Assembly (NCBI GenBank): GCA_019155205.2
Contig: JAHNZQ020000308.1
Location: forward strand, 1,449,280-1,493,136
Direction: 5' to 3'
Length of the DNA: 43,857 nucleotides
Origin: Gracilaria vermiculophylla
Taxonomy: Eukaryota; Rhodophyta; Florideophyceae; Gracilariales; Gracilariaceae
The translations under genes and the position numbers were made by a program. This document shows positions 19,440-31,259 of this stretch, one piece after another. The notes under the pieces were generated by a model. That model saw nothing but the letters and a program-made list of their open reading frames with translations, made no database searches and had not been told where the DNA came from. The first letter of the stretch is position 1. The number at the start of each line of letters is the position of its first letter.

Positions 19440-19820
19440 CTGTTGGTCGTGATACTGCTTGTACCTTTACTGGACATATGGAGTGAGTCTGGTACACACT
19501 TTAAATGTTCTCGAGAGGCGTTGTCAAACGAGATTTTTCATCCGTGCGGATAATTGAATCTCGGCTGCCTTTTGGTCTGTCGGTCTGTTGAGTACAATTA
19601 TCACGAATGGGTGTCGAGAGAGGACCAGGTCGAACGATATCGTCGCAGTGGGCTTGTGTAATTGTATGTAGTAGGATTACGTTAATGGCTGGAAGAACTC
19701 CGCCGAAGAGGTTTGAGGTTCCCTACATATTTTGGAGCCTTTCCGCCTAGGTTTTGGTGAATGGTTCTACATGCCAAAATGTTTGGGGAAAGTCTACAGT
19801 CGTGAAGGGATGCTTTAATT
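19440..19820 (-). pseudogene. Decayed end of the G2 integrase core
   Basis: No long frame, but position and short matches on the minus strand place it between core and C-terminus of integrase. Many stops. Confidence 0.35.
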
Positions 19821-20476
19821 TCAACACGACACAGACGGATTAGGAAAACTTTGAGTCAAGATGGATCCGTGGTCCATAAGGAGATGTAGAGTTGCACCAT
19901 ATGAATACATCCCGTTTGTCAGGATTGCTCCCGCGAGGAAGGCCGAGGTGGGACTTTTCAGAGGAATGGCTCTGGTCAACTCGGAAAACCTGTCTGTTTT
20001 CACGAGCACGTTCTGAAACCCTTTTGTAGTTCTAGGTAAAAGTTCCTGTCGTTCAATAGCAATTAACTCCAATGGGCCAGTGGCAGGAAACCACTTTAAA
20101 TATTTCCTGTGCTTGTGCAACCCACACTCTGGTCTTGACGCAGGACGAGCATTTGGAAGTGAAGTTGTATAGGTAACGTGTTAAGAAGGGCACGTACACC
20201 TCCTGCTTTATGTAATAATGCATCTAGGAGCCCCTTGGACAGACCGAGAGCACCAAATCATGTGCAAAGTTCAATACTGGTTCATGTAGCAAATAAGTAG
20301 CCACTTTTTGGAGTTGCTCATCTAAAGTAGATCTCCGCACCAACTACATTCGTCGTTATTGTCACACTGAGCCCTCTTTTGCCTTACCAATATAGGTAAC
20401 TTCTTGCAATACTTGTCAGTCGCTGTCTCTCGCAAAAAGTCCTCTTTGTCGATTGGCTCTAATAGCTTATCCATAA
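19821..20476 (-). pseudogene. G2 integrase, zinc-binding region and core
   Basis: The frame 19821-20120 reads YLKWFPATGPLELIAIERQE, then LPRTTKGFQNVLVKTDRFSE, then YSYGATLHLLMDHGS. This is the integrase core: the first Asp is replaced (I-A-I-E for the usual M-D), and the second Asp lies in MDHGS. Upstream minus-strand text in shifted frames gives the zinc-binding region (NFTSKCSSCVKTR) and a linker LLEPIDKEDFLRETATDKYC at about 20400-20476, typical of the stretch between RNase H and integrase. RT and RNase H are missing beyond it. Confidence 0.75.
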
Positions 20477-20543
20477 CCGACAAATCATTTTCTTAGCGTT
20501 GTTTCCGTCGAAAAGATTAGCTGGTGATGAGGTTACAGGTGCC

Positions 20544-20838
20544 TTAATAAAAAACAATCGTACTCGTACAAAGGTATATAGATTTGACGTGGCGGTAAAT
20601 TAACAACGTATCCAGGATAAAGTCTGTTTCGAATTGGTTGGGAACAATAAATGTGTCCGAACGGTCAATTTCCCAGCAGTTATCCGAAGATGAATTTGGC
20701 CCATCATGGAGAAGAGAAATTGGTTCGCGTCTACTCAAAGCTTTTGCAAGTGCAATTTTTGAAACTGTTGAAGAATTACAGGCAGTAACAGCTTCTTGGT
20801 TACCAGGTTCGTGTCGGCACCAGTGTGCAGGAGGACTA
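20544..20838 (-). pseudogene. G2 retropepsin-like protease remnant
   Basis: The minus strand from about 20838 reads VLLHTGADTNLVTKKLLLP, an aspartic-protease core in which Asp-Thr-Gly is His-Thr-Gly. A shifted frame (20738-20544) continues with FIVPNQFETDFILDTLL and RHVKSIY, parallel to WFVVATNVAAQCIFGTFF and RYVREIY of G4. The protease is therefore broken, and the deletion of RT and RNase H begins just after it. Confidence 0.75.
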
Positions 20839-21609
20839 TAAGGATTATTACAAATGTAAGAAGACCACTTAAAATGATAGAGACTTAATAGTTATGATGT
20901 TGTATTAAAAAACTTGCGTTCATTTTGTCGATTTCCCATTTTTTACCGAAAACCATTTGGGTTCAACCCGTCTCAGATTTCTAGGGGTCTGTGTTGCCTT
21001 CATTCAGTAGCCCCCCGGGGGCGACCTCATTTCCGACCGTTATCTATTTTACTTATGTGGTTCATTCTAGGTCTTTGGCGTCCCAGAATCCGGGGCGGTG
21101 ACCAGTTGGATATTCTTTGGCTGTTGTTGCGGTGTTTTTTGTTGGTTGGCTGCTACACCAAATTGTTGCAGCTTTCGTCTCGTTGGTGTCCGTATTATCT
21201 CCTGCTGGTTTTTTCGTCGAATCTAGAGGACAGATGCGCATTGATGTAGTGTCTAACTGGGACACTATGTAACCAAGTGGAGGGGTAATAGATAGTATCA
21301 ACATAAACGGGTACACCTCGACGGGTCCCTAAAAGCTGGTGACCCAAAGGAACTCCGCGCGGCATGCAACACTGGTATGTTCTGCTATATTTCCGTTCTT
21401 TACAAAGCCTGTTGGCGTCCTGGTTTATTCATCTCATAGGGAAAGGTGAACACCCACGGACGAGAGCCAATCGGTATAGGAGATGACGGCACCACTCCTA
21501 GACGTTTGCGTACCCTGTAAGACGGGTATGATGAAGCACTTATCGTCTGCAACTCGTTTGCGTCTACCTAGCGGACTGCTTGTGGTGTCGATTCTAAACC
21601 GGTCTGTAC
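20839..21609 (-). other. Probable C-terminal gag of G2, unrecognised
   Basis: By position this joins gag to protease on the minus strand. A 84-codon frame (21062-21316) is rich in Thr, Asn and Lys with scattered Cys but no clear zinc knuckle. I see no confident domain. Confidence 0.35.
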
Positions 21610-22081
21610 TCATCCATCTAAGGTACAGGAGTATTTCACCTCCAGGAGACTTTTGGCTTTCGGTTTCTCCTTATGCGGGACATCAAGTAGTATATGGATG
21701 AGTAGTACGGCTCTGTGGGTGTCACGAATTCTTTGCGCATACCAGGCCGCCGCGTTGAAGTCCAGTTGGAGATGATTTGTGAGATGATTCTGCACCTGTA
21801 CTCTAATGGACATACTCACGATGTCGGCGTATACTGACTCTAACGGAGCGGTAGTAAAGAAATTCCCACACCAACAGGCAGTGGCAAAGTGTCCTCGCGA
21901 AGTCTACTTCGGTTTGTCTCGCTCGTTGGCGCAAGTCAAGTACTTCAGCGTAGGCTTTTTTGATAACCTCATCGGTATCGTGATTCTGTAAGAGATAATT
22001 CACTTCTTGGAAATAGCTGCATAGCGTGTCCGTAGTATCCACATAAACAACCATGGTTTTATCTTGTATCCTATTGTGCAT
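21610..22081 (-). pseudogene. G2 gag, capsid region
   Basis: The frame 21803-22081 reads FQEVNYLLQNHDTDEVIKKA, then LDLRQRARQTEVDFARTL, which parallels EVVNFLLKRYTTDEVIADAD and YRQKTGMTETELS of the G4 gag. A second frame at 21610-21819 overlaps its end. Both families therefore share the same gag fold; this copy is frameshifted. Confidence 0.65.
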
Positions 22082-22595
22082 CTAGGAGCCAGTGGGTCAC
22101 CTGATTTAAAGATGAAACAAATACATAAAACTGCCTTCCAAGAAACCATGTTGGTCACATGAAAGCTTAAACCGTTGAAGGAAATCTATTATTACGATGA
22201 GGTCATAACCAGTGAAGGTCGTATCTAGAATTTGGAAATTAAGGCGACTATGTTGCTTAGTTTTCTTCTGTGCGAGTATTTACATATAGGAGTCAGGATT
22301 GCTGAACCGGTAAGTACGGTAATCGACAACTTTTTTGAACAGGTCATTTAATGTATGCAGTAACTGCAGGTGTCAATCATCAAAATATGAATCTGATGAC
22401 ACGTACTGATTTCTCTCTCTCTCGCAACGACTATTTCTTTATCCAGTGGGCTTCTCTCCCAATTATACGTCTGCGATCCTTCCTTTACTCTGTTGGGAGT
22501 TCCATTTTGGATTCGGAACTATTCGTCGCCGATCTCCATTCCTTGGCTCTTTTCCTCTTTCAATTCTTTGTCTTCATTTTTACTTTTGGCTCCAG

Positions 22596-22905
22596 TCAGT
22601 ACTCGTCCTCCGAGTGTGATGAAGACTCACCACTAGCGTCTCCTCTTTTGGCTCCCTTCGTGGTTTTACCCGTTGGTTCTGGGATGTAAGGAATTACCAG
22701 GCCCTCTTCTTTCTGAGCATGTGACCTTCTTTCTTTTGGACCTCGTAGTTGCGCACCACACGAGATCATTAGGGAGATGGTCAGGTAAAACAGTTGGTTC
22801 AACCTCTATTCCACCCTTTGGCCATATAGTGACCCCGCGGGTCCTATAAGATTGGCGGATGGTCGCCCGAGAAGAAGCTTCGCCAGCTGGTGCTTCTGAA
22901 AACAT
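22596..22905 (-). pseudogene. G2 gag, N-terminal basic region
   Basis: Overlapping minus-strand frames (22666-22905, 22596-22802) are charged, with GPKERRSHAQKEEG and a Ser/Asp/Glu tail (GESSSHSEDEY). They resemble in composition and position the basic Ser-rich linker ahead of the capsid in G3 and G4. No domain recognised. Bases 22082-22595 and 22906-23318 show only short frames, presumably decayed gag and leader. Confidence 0.45.
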
Positions 22906-23318
22906 TCCCTTACCATTCGGTCATTATACGCCCGAGCGTCCTGTTCTAGGAACTCGTACACCACTGGGGAAATTCTTTACGTCAAATCCCTCTTGACCTG
23001 TTCCACGAATACGGCGGTGACCTCTTTGATGTCCTAACAAGGAGCTGCAATGTGGTCACTCTGTACTTTCTTTTCTGTTACCAATTGTTTTATTCTTAAG
23101 TAAAATTTCAGGATTGTCCAAAATCAGGTTTTTGTGGGGAAGAGACGCACTTTTCTTCAAACGTGCGATTTGTTACAACGTTGTTGGTCGGCATGATTCC
23201 ATTTAGTTCGGTTGATGATTCGCACGAACTGTTATACAGTAAGTGTCGTAACTAAGCCGTACTCGCCACTCTCAGTTTTTAGAATTTTCTGTATTCAATC
23301 ACTCGGTATATAATCCCG

Positions 23319-23338
23319 CTTTCTAAGTCTAGAGACCA
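23319..23338 (-). other. Primer-binding site of G2
   Basis: On the minus strand TGGTCTCTAGACTTAGAAAG begins four bases after the LTR end. It matches the primer site of family I (TGGTCTCCCGAATTAGAAGG) apart from a few changes. Confidence 0.7.
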
Positions 23339-23341
23339 AAA

Positions 23342-23878
23342 TGTGGTATGGCGAGCAGCGTAAACAGAATCGATTGGTGGGTGAGAAAGGGAAAACTGTT
23401 CAAGGAAGCGCAGGAGTTGGTCAACCTAGAAGAAGAGACTAAAAGGTACGTAGAATGGTATAAATAGCGCTGGAGCAGCTGTAGACACAGTATGGCTGAC
23501 GGACGTACGGCAACCGACTGGTAGTAACGGATACAGCGCTTGGGCGTCAATGAGGTTTGTTGTTATAGCTGGCTAACCTGCTGGTCGATTGTGGAAACCA
23601 CAGGAGACAAAACGTAACCGGAAGGGGGTATGCTTTCTTGTAAAGTGGGGGACAAGCTCATGCACCTCTTTAGGAATGGTGCGGAGCCCCGGCTCCTTTC
23701 TAACTATCCACGTGGCGACAGTGCCAGCGATGGTGGCTCCTTGCACGCTGCGTACTGTAGCGTGCCGGCATCAATTTCAATTTACCAGTTCTAATTAGTC
23801 GCTGCTAGTTATTTAGTCTTCCGCCACAACAGCAACCGCGCACGCTAAACCATTAGATATTTAGCTTATTGTATTACA
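23342..23878 (-). repeat. 5' LTR of G2
   Basis: About 537 bp, TGTAATACAAT...CATACCACA on the minus strand. The start is fixed by the copy at 12793-12969 and the end by the adjoining primer site; the ending TACCACA is shared with G1 and G4. Confidence 0.7.
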
Positions 23879-26800
23879 GCCCCAGATATTTTTGATAAAA
23901 TATAAACACAGGGATTGCACTGATCACTGCATTTCATCTTGAATAACAGATGAGCTATATACGCTATCCTGTGACTCAGGCCGTACAGTTTACAATTTGA
24001 ACTATCAACATTACATCGATACCAAACTGAGAGAACTAATACCTTTTCAGTATAAAAGTGTGCACTACAGCGCTATCTTGCTATAAAACAAAATCGCTTC
24101 CGTTCGACCATTATGCAAATGGCTACAAGTAGTTGCATAGATCATTTTGAAAGACTCTAGAATTAAATTTACATCCAATAAATGCAATATGCGCTGTACC
24201 AATTCTAGAGATTCCTGCCAACAACATAACAGAAGTTCTGCCTGCATATCTGGAGGGGAAGTTGTTTTTCTTTCCTAAGATCATGCAAATAATATTTATA
24301 GCAATCTAACTCGCCGAAAGTGATCCTTTTCTTATCCGAAGATATATCATGTTTCCATCCATCTCTCCAGCAGGCCATCTGATCACACCAAGCAACTCGA
24401 ATTTTTAATTATGATCCTTAACGACATAAGTGTTATTCATTATGACGAGTTATTTTAAAGATGTTTGTCTGATCGCGCGCCGAATTGTGGTTTTCAGATT
24501 TTGTTCGTAAACGTTTTCCAATTTTTGTACCGGACGCTTTTTTCCGCGATAGTTCAAGCTTTATATGCTTTTCATTATCTAGTTATAGAAGTTTTGGGCG
24601 TCCCAAGGAACTGTTATATCCATATATGTTTTGGATTTGATAAAAATGATGCTGTAACGTGCCGCAAACGGTGTTGCCAGCTGGCACTATATGCGTCCGT
24701 TGCACGCTTGCGCATGCAGTGTGCATTTGCCAGCAATGCAATACAACAATGCATTTCCTGCTGCACAGGTAATTACACCTAACCGTTCATTTCTCCATAA
24801 CCACCAACAGAATTATGCCATAGTATTTAAGCCGTATACCTCCTCTTCATCCCATCGCTCGTCTTCGGCTCCATCCTGGAGACCACCCACTCACACAACT
24901 CCAAGCACACCAACGTCTACGCTCATCTGCACTCCTCGAGTCAGTGACGAGGCGCGGTGGTCGCCATTCCTCACCAAGTCCCTGCACTTGGTGAGTCATC
25001 CCTCTTCTTCACCAACGGCAACGATCATCTGCACTCAACACGAGTCAGTGACGTGCCGTCGTGAATCTGAGCGGCAAGTATCCTGTTTCCACTGCTACCT
25101 GAGCCCCTGCTAAGTCGCTTCTACTTCCCTACTTCAAGACTTTGAGTGGACCTGTGGACCAGTCAAGGCGTTGCCTGCCACAACGGCCAGTGCTTTCCTC
25201 GATAGTGAACGAATTGAATCTTTCTCCTTTAACTTGAACCATTTCATATTGTTCTAAAACAGGAAGACGACTTCCTTTCGCCATGATTACGAGATAGTAA
25301 GGAATATCCTATCTTTTTTAAACGAGATTTTGAGGGTTCAAAGGTAGTGGAGTGGCTTTCGTAGAAGAAATCCATAGTTCGGCGCGCTTTTGCTATGTCC
25401 CATACTTCTGAAACGCACTGTACCTACTACAGCTTTAAAGAAAAAACTCAGAACTAAAAATATATAGAGTTTCTAACTGACAGTCTCGAAGTGTGTTTCC
25501 TACGTTGTTTTCTTAATGCAAACTCTTTCGAAAGTATATAGCAAGTAATCTATTGTTCTATCACTGTCAAAAAACGGCGTAAAATAGACATACTAGCAAG
25601 GATTATCAACAGAAGTAGTTACTGATACGGCAGTGTGTACAGTTCTACTTAGTTTATCATTATTTGTGTTTGGAAACGATCTTCAATATACTTAGAAACC
25701 TTTTAATTTTCGCCATAACGTCTAAACATCTTTTAATTGGAAAACGTAGATGAAATATCTCTGGAACAGACATATAGAACTTTAAACACCCTTGTGGCGG
25801 ATCTCTTACGCCTTAAAAATGAACCAATGCAGTATCCGTCACATCCTGTTATTACTAAATCTGATGAAAAAAAAAAACATGAGTTCCAGAATATAATTTT
25901 TTGTCCAAATCTCCAAATAGGTTTTTCATGTGACAAATTTCAACTGTTAAATATTTTTTGAAATATAGAAGGTCATACATGTAACTGTGTCGAAAAAATA
26001 AAATGTCGGCAAAGATCAAAAATACTTATTTTCCGCCGGCAAAAGTTTTTTAAGACGCTAACCACATTTACATATGACAGAAGCTGAGACTTTCCAGGAA
26101 ACATGTTTAATATATGTGGACCTTTATTTGAAAGACTTGCTATGAAATATAGGTTTTTTAGTTCTATAGAAACATACATTTCTTACGTCAATATAAAATA
26201 CGGATGTCGTTGCATGAAAACACTTACCATATAATTGGGGATTTGAAACATCTACATTTTGTTTGTATGCTACAGATATGGTTACCCAACAAAATTTTGT
26301 TCATTAGAAAGTTTGGCGGAAAAGAGAATATAATTTGGTGGAAAGCAGAAGTTATACAGACTAAAACAGGACATTTCTGTGCTGCCGCACCGTTCCGTCA
26401 TAAATATCTCTCATCAATTTTCCGGGGCTACGTTGTATATTTATATAGTTTTTGTAAAAGTATTTCAGATAATTGAACGACTTTCGAGAAATAGAGAGAA
26501 GAAAAGCATTAATATTGCTTTGGATGTCCAAATTTTAGTAGAGCACTCTCCCAAGAACTAGATTGTTTTGGTGAAAAAGAGGTGTCAAGATATCATGGAA
26601 CATATGAAAGTAGCGCATTTGATAAGGAAACTACTCTGAAACATGCTGTTCCTTTCCAACGAGTACCAAAACAAAATCATTTAGTGATCGTGTTGTCGTG
26701 GAAACGTTTTCGAAAAGGCTCACGCAGCTATAAAACGTCTTTTAGTGAAGTGAATGTCGGGCGAAGAATATCATGACGGTATTTTCATGGCATGTGTGTC

Positions 26801-27000
26801 ATTGATATATGCGCATGTTGTGCATCGAACGTTACGCGAGGCCGATTGAAACCATTATTATAGGGCTTGATATCGTTTGGTTTGCGATTGAAGAAAAAAT
26901 GAAAAACGAGAGCAAAATGGCGGAAGAGAAAATCAGAAAAATGTGCAAAAGGTGTATGCACTTTATGTGATAAAGGATGTAAAGTAGAACGCGTTGATAG
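23879..27000. other. AT-rich region without assigned genes
   Basis: AT-rich DNA with many short frames. Slightly more coding-like plus-strand frames lie at 25737-25961 (LVADLLRLKNEPMQYPSHP), 26204-26476 (ILFIRKFGGKENIIWWKAEV) and 26582-26776. I recognise no family and cannot tell a broken multi-exon gene from an eroded transposon. A TATA-like TATTTAAG at about 24826 and a CT-rich tract follow each other in an LTR-like way, but no partner copy is visible. Confidence 0.4.
24909..25060 (+). repeat. Imperfect direct duplication, about 45 bp, 107 bp apart
   Basis: CATCTGCACTCCTCGAGTCAGTGACG near 24923 recurs as CATCTGCACTCAACACGAGTCAGTGACG near 25029, each preceded by a CAACG stretch. It is a local duplication of unknown meaning. 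Confidence 0.6.
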
Positions 27001-27329
27001 ACTTACAAGAACGCAATCTCCTTTTCATCTTTAACGCTAGGTGTGATTCCTATCCTCCGTCAATCGCAGATCTAGAACTGCACTCATATAGTGTTCTATA
27101 TAATTGCAACTGTTTAGTACTGTTCTATATCTTTTCTGTCATGAAGCACTAAAATGTAAAATATGTTCTTTTATAGAATCTGCTAAAACTTTCTATACAA
27201 AAACGGATTCTAGTTGTTTTTACAGAAGCTGCCAGAACTTTTCAGAACATCCCCTCTAAACTTGATACTGCTAGACTGTTATGTTTTCCAGAAGCTTCCA
27301 ATGCTTAGTTTTCTACAAAGAATGTGTAA

Positions 27330-29140
27330 AATAATTAATATAATAATATCCATGGAACAGTACTTATTGCCCACTTCATTTTATTTTACACATTCTTGAA
27401 AATAAAAATGTCTTATTGCAATATGCCTTGACTTTGTTTGCCCTCCATCCATTCTTAATATCAATTTTATGGATTGATTGTCAACGAAAACCTTGAAAGG
27501 TTTGGTATTTTCGTAGGTTAGATCCTTGATGATTTTTTATATCCATTGACCGTTTCCAACTAGTTCTGTGAAAGCAAATAATTTTACTTTTGTAGTTGAC
27601 AAAGTCACATAATTTTGATTTGGACTTCGTTATGACAGTAAACAATTTCCATAAAAGATGCAATTCCTGAAATTGACTTACTAGAAACTATAGTTCAATA
27701 AACAGTGTCAATATTTGTTTCCAAAAGTTTTTTGTCTTTATTGTATACGGAAGATAACAAGTTTTTGTTTTCAGTACATAACGCATAACGTTCTTGATAG
27801 TTTTCAGTTGATTCTTACAATAATTCACGTAAAAGTAATTTAAAACACATTGTAGCATACGAAAGGTCAGGGTTTATTCAGAACACGAAATACATTAGCG
27901 ATTGAAGCAAATTGTCTGCACGGTAACTGTGTTCCCGCGTATTCTTCATCAGGGATTTTCAAAAGTAGATGCGTTTCAAGTGTTGCTTGTGTGCCGTTGA
28001 AAACATTTATATTAAATTTCTCAAGCACAGTAATAGCATAAATTCGGCACCAACTTTCCTTACACCTCTCTTCCCATTCTAAGCAATTACGATTTCCAAT
28101 ATGTGACGAATCTCTACAAGATATTTCATTTCAGATTTAGATTTCAGTTTTTGGTTTACCGCTACATGTTTCGCGGTATTCGTATTTGCAATCATAAAGT
28201 TATACAAATACATTGAAATATAGATATTCTGACGGTTGATGTTTCTGGTATATATTCCATTACCTGCAACTCATTTCTCACACTTGAGGTCCTCGAGAAC
28301 GTCACTGATAACGTTGTATCAAGCTCTTGACGCCTGTTTTAAAATCATAGATGCATTTATGTAATTCACAGACATAATCTGATTATATACAATCAAAAAA
28401 TCTTTCTGGGTATTCTAAAAAACTACCTTCTTCTACCTGTCTATTTATTACTGCAATTTTCACGTCGATTTGGATGATAAACATTTCTTGTTGTAGTACT
28501 ACCGCCAGCGTTGTGCATAAAGATGGCATGTGAACAACTGGGACGTATGTCTCGAAATACTCAATTCCATATTTTCGTCAAAAGCTTTTGCACACCTGCC
28601 TTTCATAAAATATGTTTTCGTAGTTCATAGTACTGGACTTTGAAAATTTTGGCGCGTCGTCTTCCAATTTACATTATTTTAAATTGCCAAGTAAAACTAT
28701 TTTTCTCTGATATTACTTTTTGTTGTTTTAATAAACCTTTGTTATGGCGTTTCTGCAAATTTGAAAACCCCTCTCGAGTAATTTCTGTAGCTTCGCTTTT
28801 AGCTTGAAGGAAAAAACCCAAAAGCCTTTCTTGTATTGTCATCCATGAAAGAAGTCAAATAAAGCTTTCTTCCTTAGGGTTCTGTTGTCATGTGTCCACA
28901 AGGATCAGTTTAGTTAAGTCCAATTTTTGCAATGGATTTGAAGGTTTTGTAATGAAGGAAATGATTGTAATACCATTTTTTTCCAATACACATCCTTTGC
29001 AGGTATCGATATCATTTTCATGTAAAATATTCGTGAGATCCATTCACCGTGTTCTTTTCAAAGTTGTGATTCTGCGCAAAGTTTTGGCCTGCCCAAAACA
29101 ATTGTGTCAGAGTTTTTGTTCTATTTACGCTGAATAACCC
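27330..29140 (-). pseudogene. Copia pol: integrase, reverse transcriptase, RNase H
   Basis: From high to low coordinates. Integrase zinc region, CKGCVLEKNG near 29010, then TDPCGHMTTEP near 28880; core DDNTRKAFGFFLQAKSE near 28820. RT: IEYFETYVPVVHMPSLCTTL and IQIDVKIAVINR near 28440-28570, EEGSFLEYPERF near 28420, DYVCELHKCIYDFKTG near 28350, then VLEKFNINV and YAGTQLPCRQFASIANV near 27900-28050. RNase H: VTLSTTKVKLFAFTELVG near 27600, PFKVFVDNQSIKLIL near 27500 and TKSRHIAIR near 27430. Each piece is in a different frame with stops, so the gene is long dead. Assignments rest on family motifs. Confidence 0.8.
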
Positions 29141-29589
29141 AAAAATGATTTTCTTAAATATTCTTGTTGCTTTCAAAACATTAATTTGAATTCTTTATCT
29201 TGATTTAAATCGTTTTTTTGTTTGTTTCGTTTCGCAATGCATTATAAATTCCGGTTTTAAAGTAAACCTTGTGTCATCCCCCATCTATTTTGTCGATTGA
29301 TTATACATTTGTTTCAATTTCCGGAAAATATTGAACAATTTTGACTAGAGCTGTTTGGTTTTTCTCTGCAAATATATATTTTCACGTTCACGTTTCTCTT
29401 TACTCTACAGTTTACAGTCTGACCATCTTCTAGTCTTATTGAAACAGAATCAATATTTGGAAAACGGACCTCCGAAAACAATCATTTGTCATTTGCCATA
29501 TAAAACAAAACATCGCAGTCCATATACCAGGATACATCTGTATCTTCTTCATCTTTTTGGCTTATGTAAATGTTTCGAAATTGTTTTTT

Positions 29590-29866
29590 GAGTTAATTTG
29601 ATCCACATAAATGCTTAGTTTATATTTTCATTTTCTGCAGTCCGCAATTTTATGGCTTTTGTTTTTTCAATATTGGCATTTGAATTGAACCTCGTGTTTC
29701 TGCTCTTGCTGTTTCTCTCGTAATAGAAATCTATGATTTTCTTTGGATTCATATTTTTCTTGCTTAAATTATTCTAATAAACTTCTTACATAAATTTCTA
29801 CTATATTTACATTTCTAGCAATACTTTCCGATGACACATATTAAGCTTTTGTCCCTAAACCCTTAG
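29590..29866 (-). pseudogene. Copia gag fragment with zinc knuckle
   Basis: At 29637-29678 the minus strand reads C-Q-Y-stop-K-N-K-S-H-K-I-A-D-C, a CCHC knuckle (Cys-x2-Cys-x4-His-x4-Cys) whose second Cys codon is now TGA. The charged sequence before it (EKYESKENHRFLLREKQQEQ) suits gag. The N-terminal gag is lost at the junction with G3. Bases 29141-29589 are the eroded stretch between gag and integrase. Confidence 0.65.
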
Positions 29867-29880
29867 CCCTCTCAACCATC

Positions 29881-31239
29881 TCACCTCTCGAACTCTTCTT
29901 CTGTTAATGTGGCCAATTGCGTCGGTTTGTCTTTTCCCAAGAGGCAATTCAATGGCTCCGCAATACGGGAGAAATTCGGAACAAACCTCCAAAAGACATT
30001 ATACAACCCCAGAAAAGAGCGGAGCCCCGTCTGGATTGTGGGCGGGTAAGCTTCTCCAATGGCGTTTTGAGTCATCGTGAAAACCTGTAGGCGGACCGGG
30101 AGTACAACGTGCACCAGGTACCCCACCGAGAACTTGAAAAAGAAACACTTATCCATGGGAGAGGTAAGTCCAGTATCCTTTAGGAGTTGGAGCACGTGCT
30201 TAACATATGCAAAGGGCCCCTCGACGTTGCGGGAGTGTATAATGACATCGTCAATATACACCAGGGCGTACTGCCACTTCATCTCCGACAGGACTGTGTC
30301 CACCGCTCATTGGAACGTAGCGGGTGCATTCTTCAATCCAAATGGCATCCTTGGGAATCTGAAAATTTCACAATGAGAAGTGAACGTTGTCTCATCCTTA
30401 TCGGAGTCATCCCCCTCAATTTTCTAATAGCCACTGTTGGCATCCAGCGGGAAGAAAACGGATGCATCACCTAAGGAGCCCATACCTTCATCCATACGGG
30501 GTATCTGGTACGAATCGCGTACCGTCACCTCGTGGAGGCGTCTATTATCAATGCAGAAACCTAAAGATCCATCTTTCTTCTTCACAAACACCATCGCGGA
30601 GGACCGTACGGGATTGGAGTGCTCAACAATGCCCTTGTACAGCATCCGGTGAACCTCATCGCGTTCGAAATAGAGCGCATGGGGTTCGGCCCTCCTCGGG
30701 AGTTGGTATACCGGTTTTGCGTCATGTGTGAGCCGGATCTGGTGCCTGGCCAGGCTAACCCGTCCCAGGCGACCGGACCACATGTATTCAAAGGCACATA
30801 GCATCCCCACTATCCTATGGTGGTACTCTTCGAAATCTTTGCCAATTTGGAGCTCCTCCTGCCAAGTGGCAGGATTCTCTTCCTCTGGGGTCTTCGACAC
30901 CGCTTCAGATTCTAAGGAGGCGATAGCTTCGTGTTCATCCCGGCCCTCCGTACGAGGAAGACGAGCAAGTCCTGCAGGGGCTCGTAATACCAATTCGACA
31001 ACAGACCCTTTCTGGATCCGTAAAGGGGACGTCTTCATATTACCAAGAATGACTCTGAAGGGAATATTGAGCACTATTTCCATTACGGCGTTCGCCATCA
31101 TGGAGTGCTGCTTTGTCGTCAGATGCATACTCTTCTGTAGGAATGAAAGGCTGGATGCTGAGGTCTGCACCCAAACTTCGGCCTGACTTTTTGTTGGTAT
31201 TTCAATGCTCCTCACCACCCGGAACTTATTCGTCTGCAT
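29881..31239 (-). pseudogene. G3 reverse transcriptase
   Basis: The frame 30424-31239 (271 codons) covers the protease tail (EIPTKSQAEVWVQTSAS) and the RT fingers and palm: RDEVHRMLYKGIVEHSNPVR, MVFVKKKDGSLGFCIDNRRL, DSYQIPRMDE, FPLDANSGY. After a short broken stretch the frame 29881-30303 gives the catalytic YIDDVIIHSRN, GYLVHVVLP, then FLGLYNVFWRFVPNFSRIAE. This is the most complete RT of family I in the window, with one frameshift zone between 30304 and 30423. It would copy element RNA into DNA. Confidence 0.9.
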
Positions 31240-31259
31240 CTCTTCTAAAAGTTTCCCAC

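Larger units (their letters stand above)
12793..23878 (-). mobile_element. Ty3/gypsy chromovirus G2 (family II), minus strand, interrupted
   Basis: In minus orientation: 5' LTR (23342-23878), primer site, gag, protease, integrase, chromodomain, then a long extra region with an antisense (plus-strand) ORF, polypurine tract and a 3' LTR cut off at 12793. RT and RNase H are absent, an internal deletion between about 20544 and 20476. A piggyBac-like element (15567-18205) is inserted in the extra region. Gag, protease and integrase are related to G1 but well diverged; the LTR end (TACCACA) and primer site are shared. Confidence 0.75.
27001..29866 (-). mobile_element. Ty1/copia retrotransposon, decayed, minus strand
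   Basis: Minus-strand text in all three frames gives, in copia order, gag zinc knuckle, integrase, RT and RNase H. The order integrase before RT is diagnostic of Ty1/copia. Right of 29866 it is cut by gypsy copy G3. The stretch 27001-27330, rich in TTCTATA, AGAAGCTTCC and similar, lies where the 3' LTR should be, but no second LTR exists in the window to confirm it. Confidence 0.75.

Noticed and set aside
24465..25113. Gene encoded by the 105- and 140-codon frames
   Set aside because: Low-complexity Ser/Pro/Thr composition arising from a CT-rich tract; no domain.
25737..26776. Host gene exons in the AT-rich region
   Set aside because: Short frames with some coding look, but no splice-consistent chain and no family motif; kept as unassigned.
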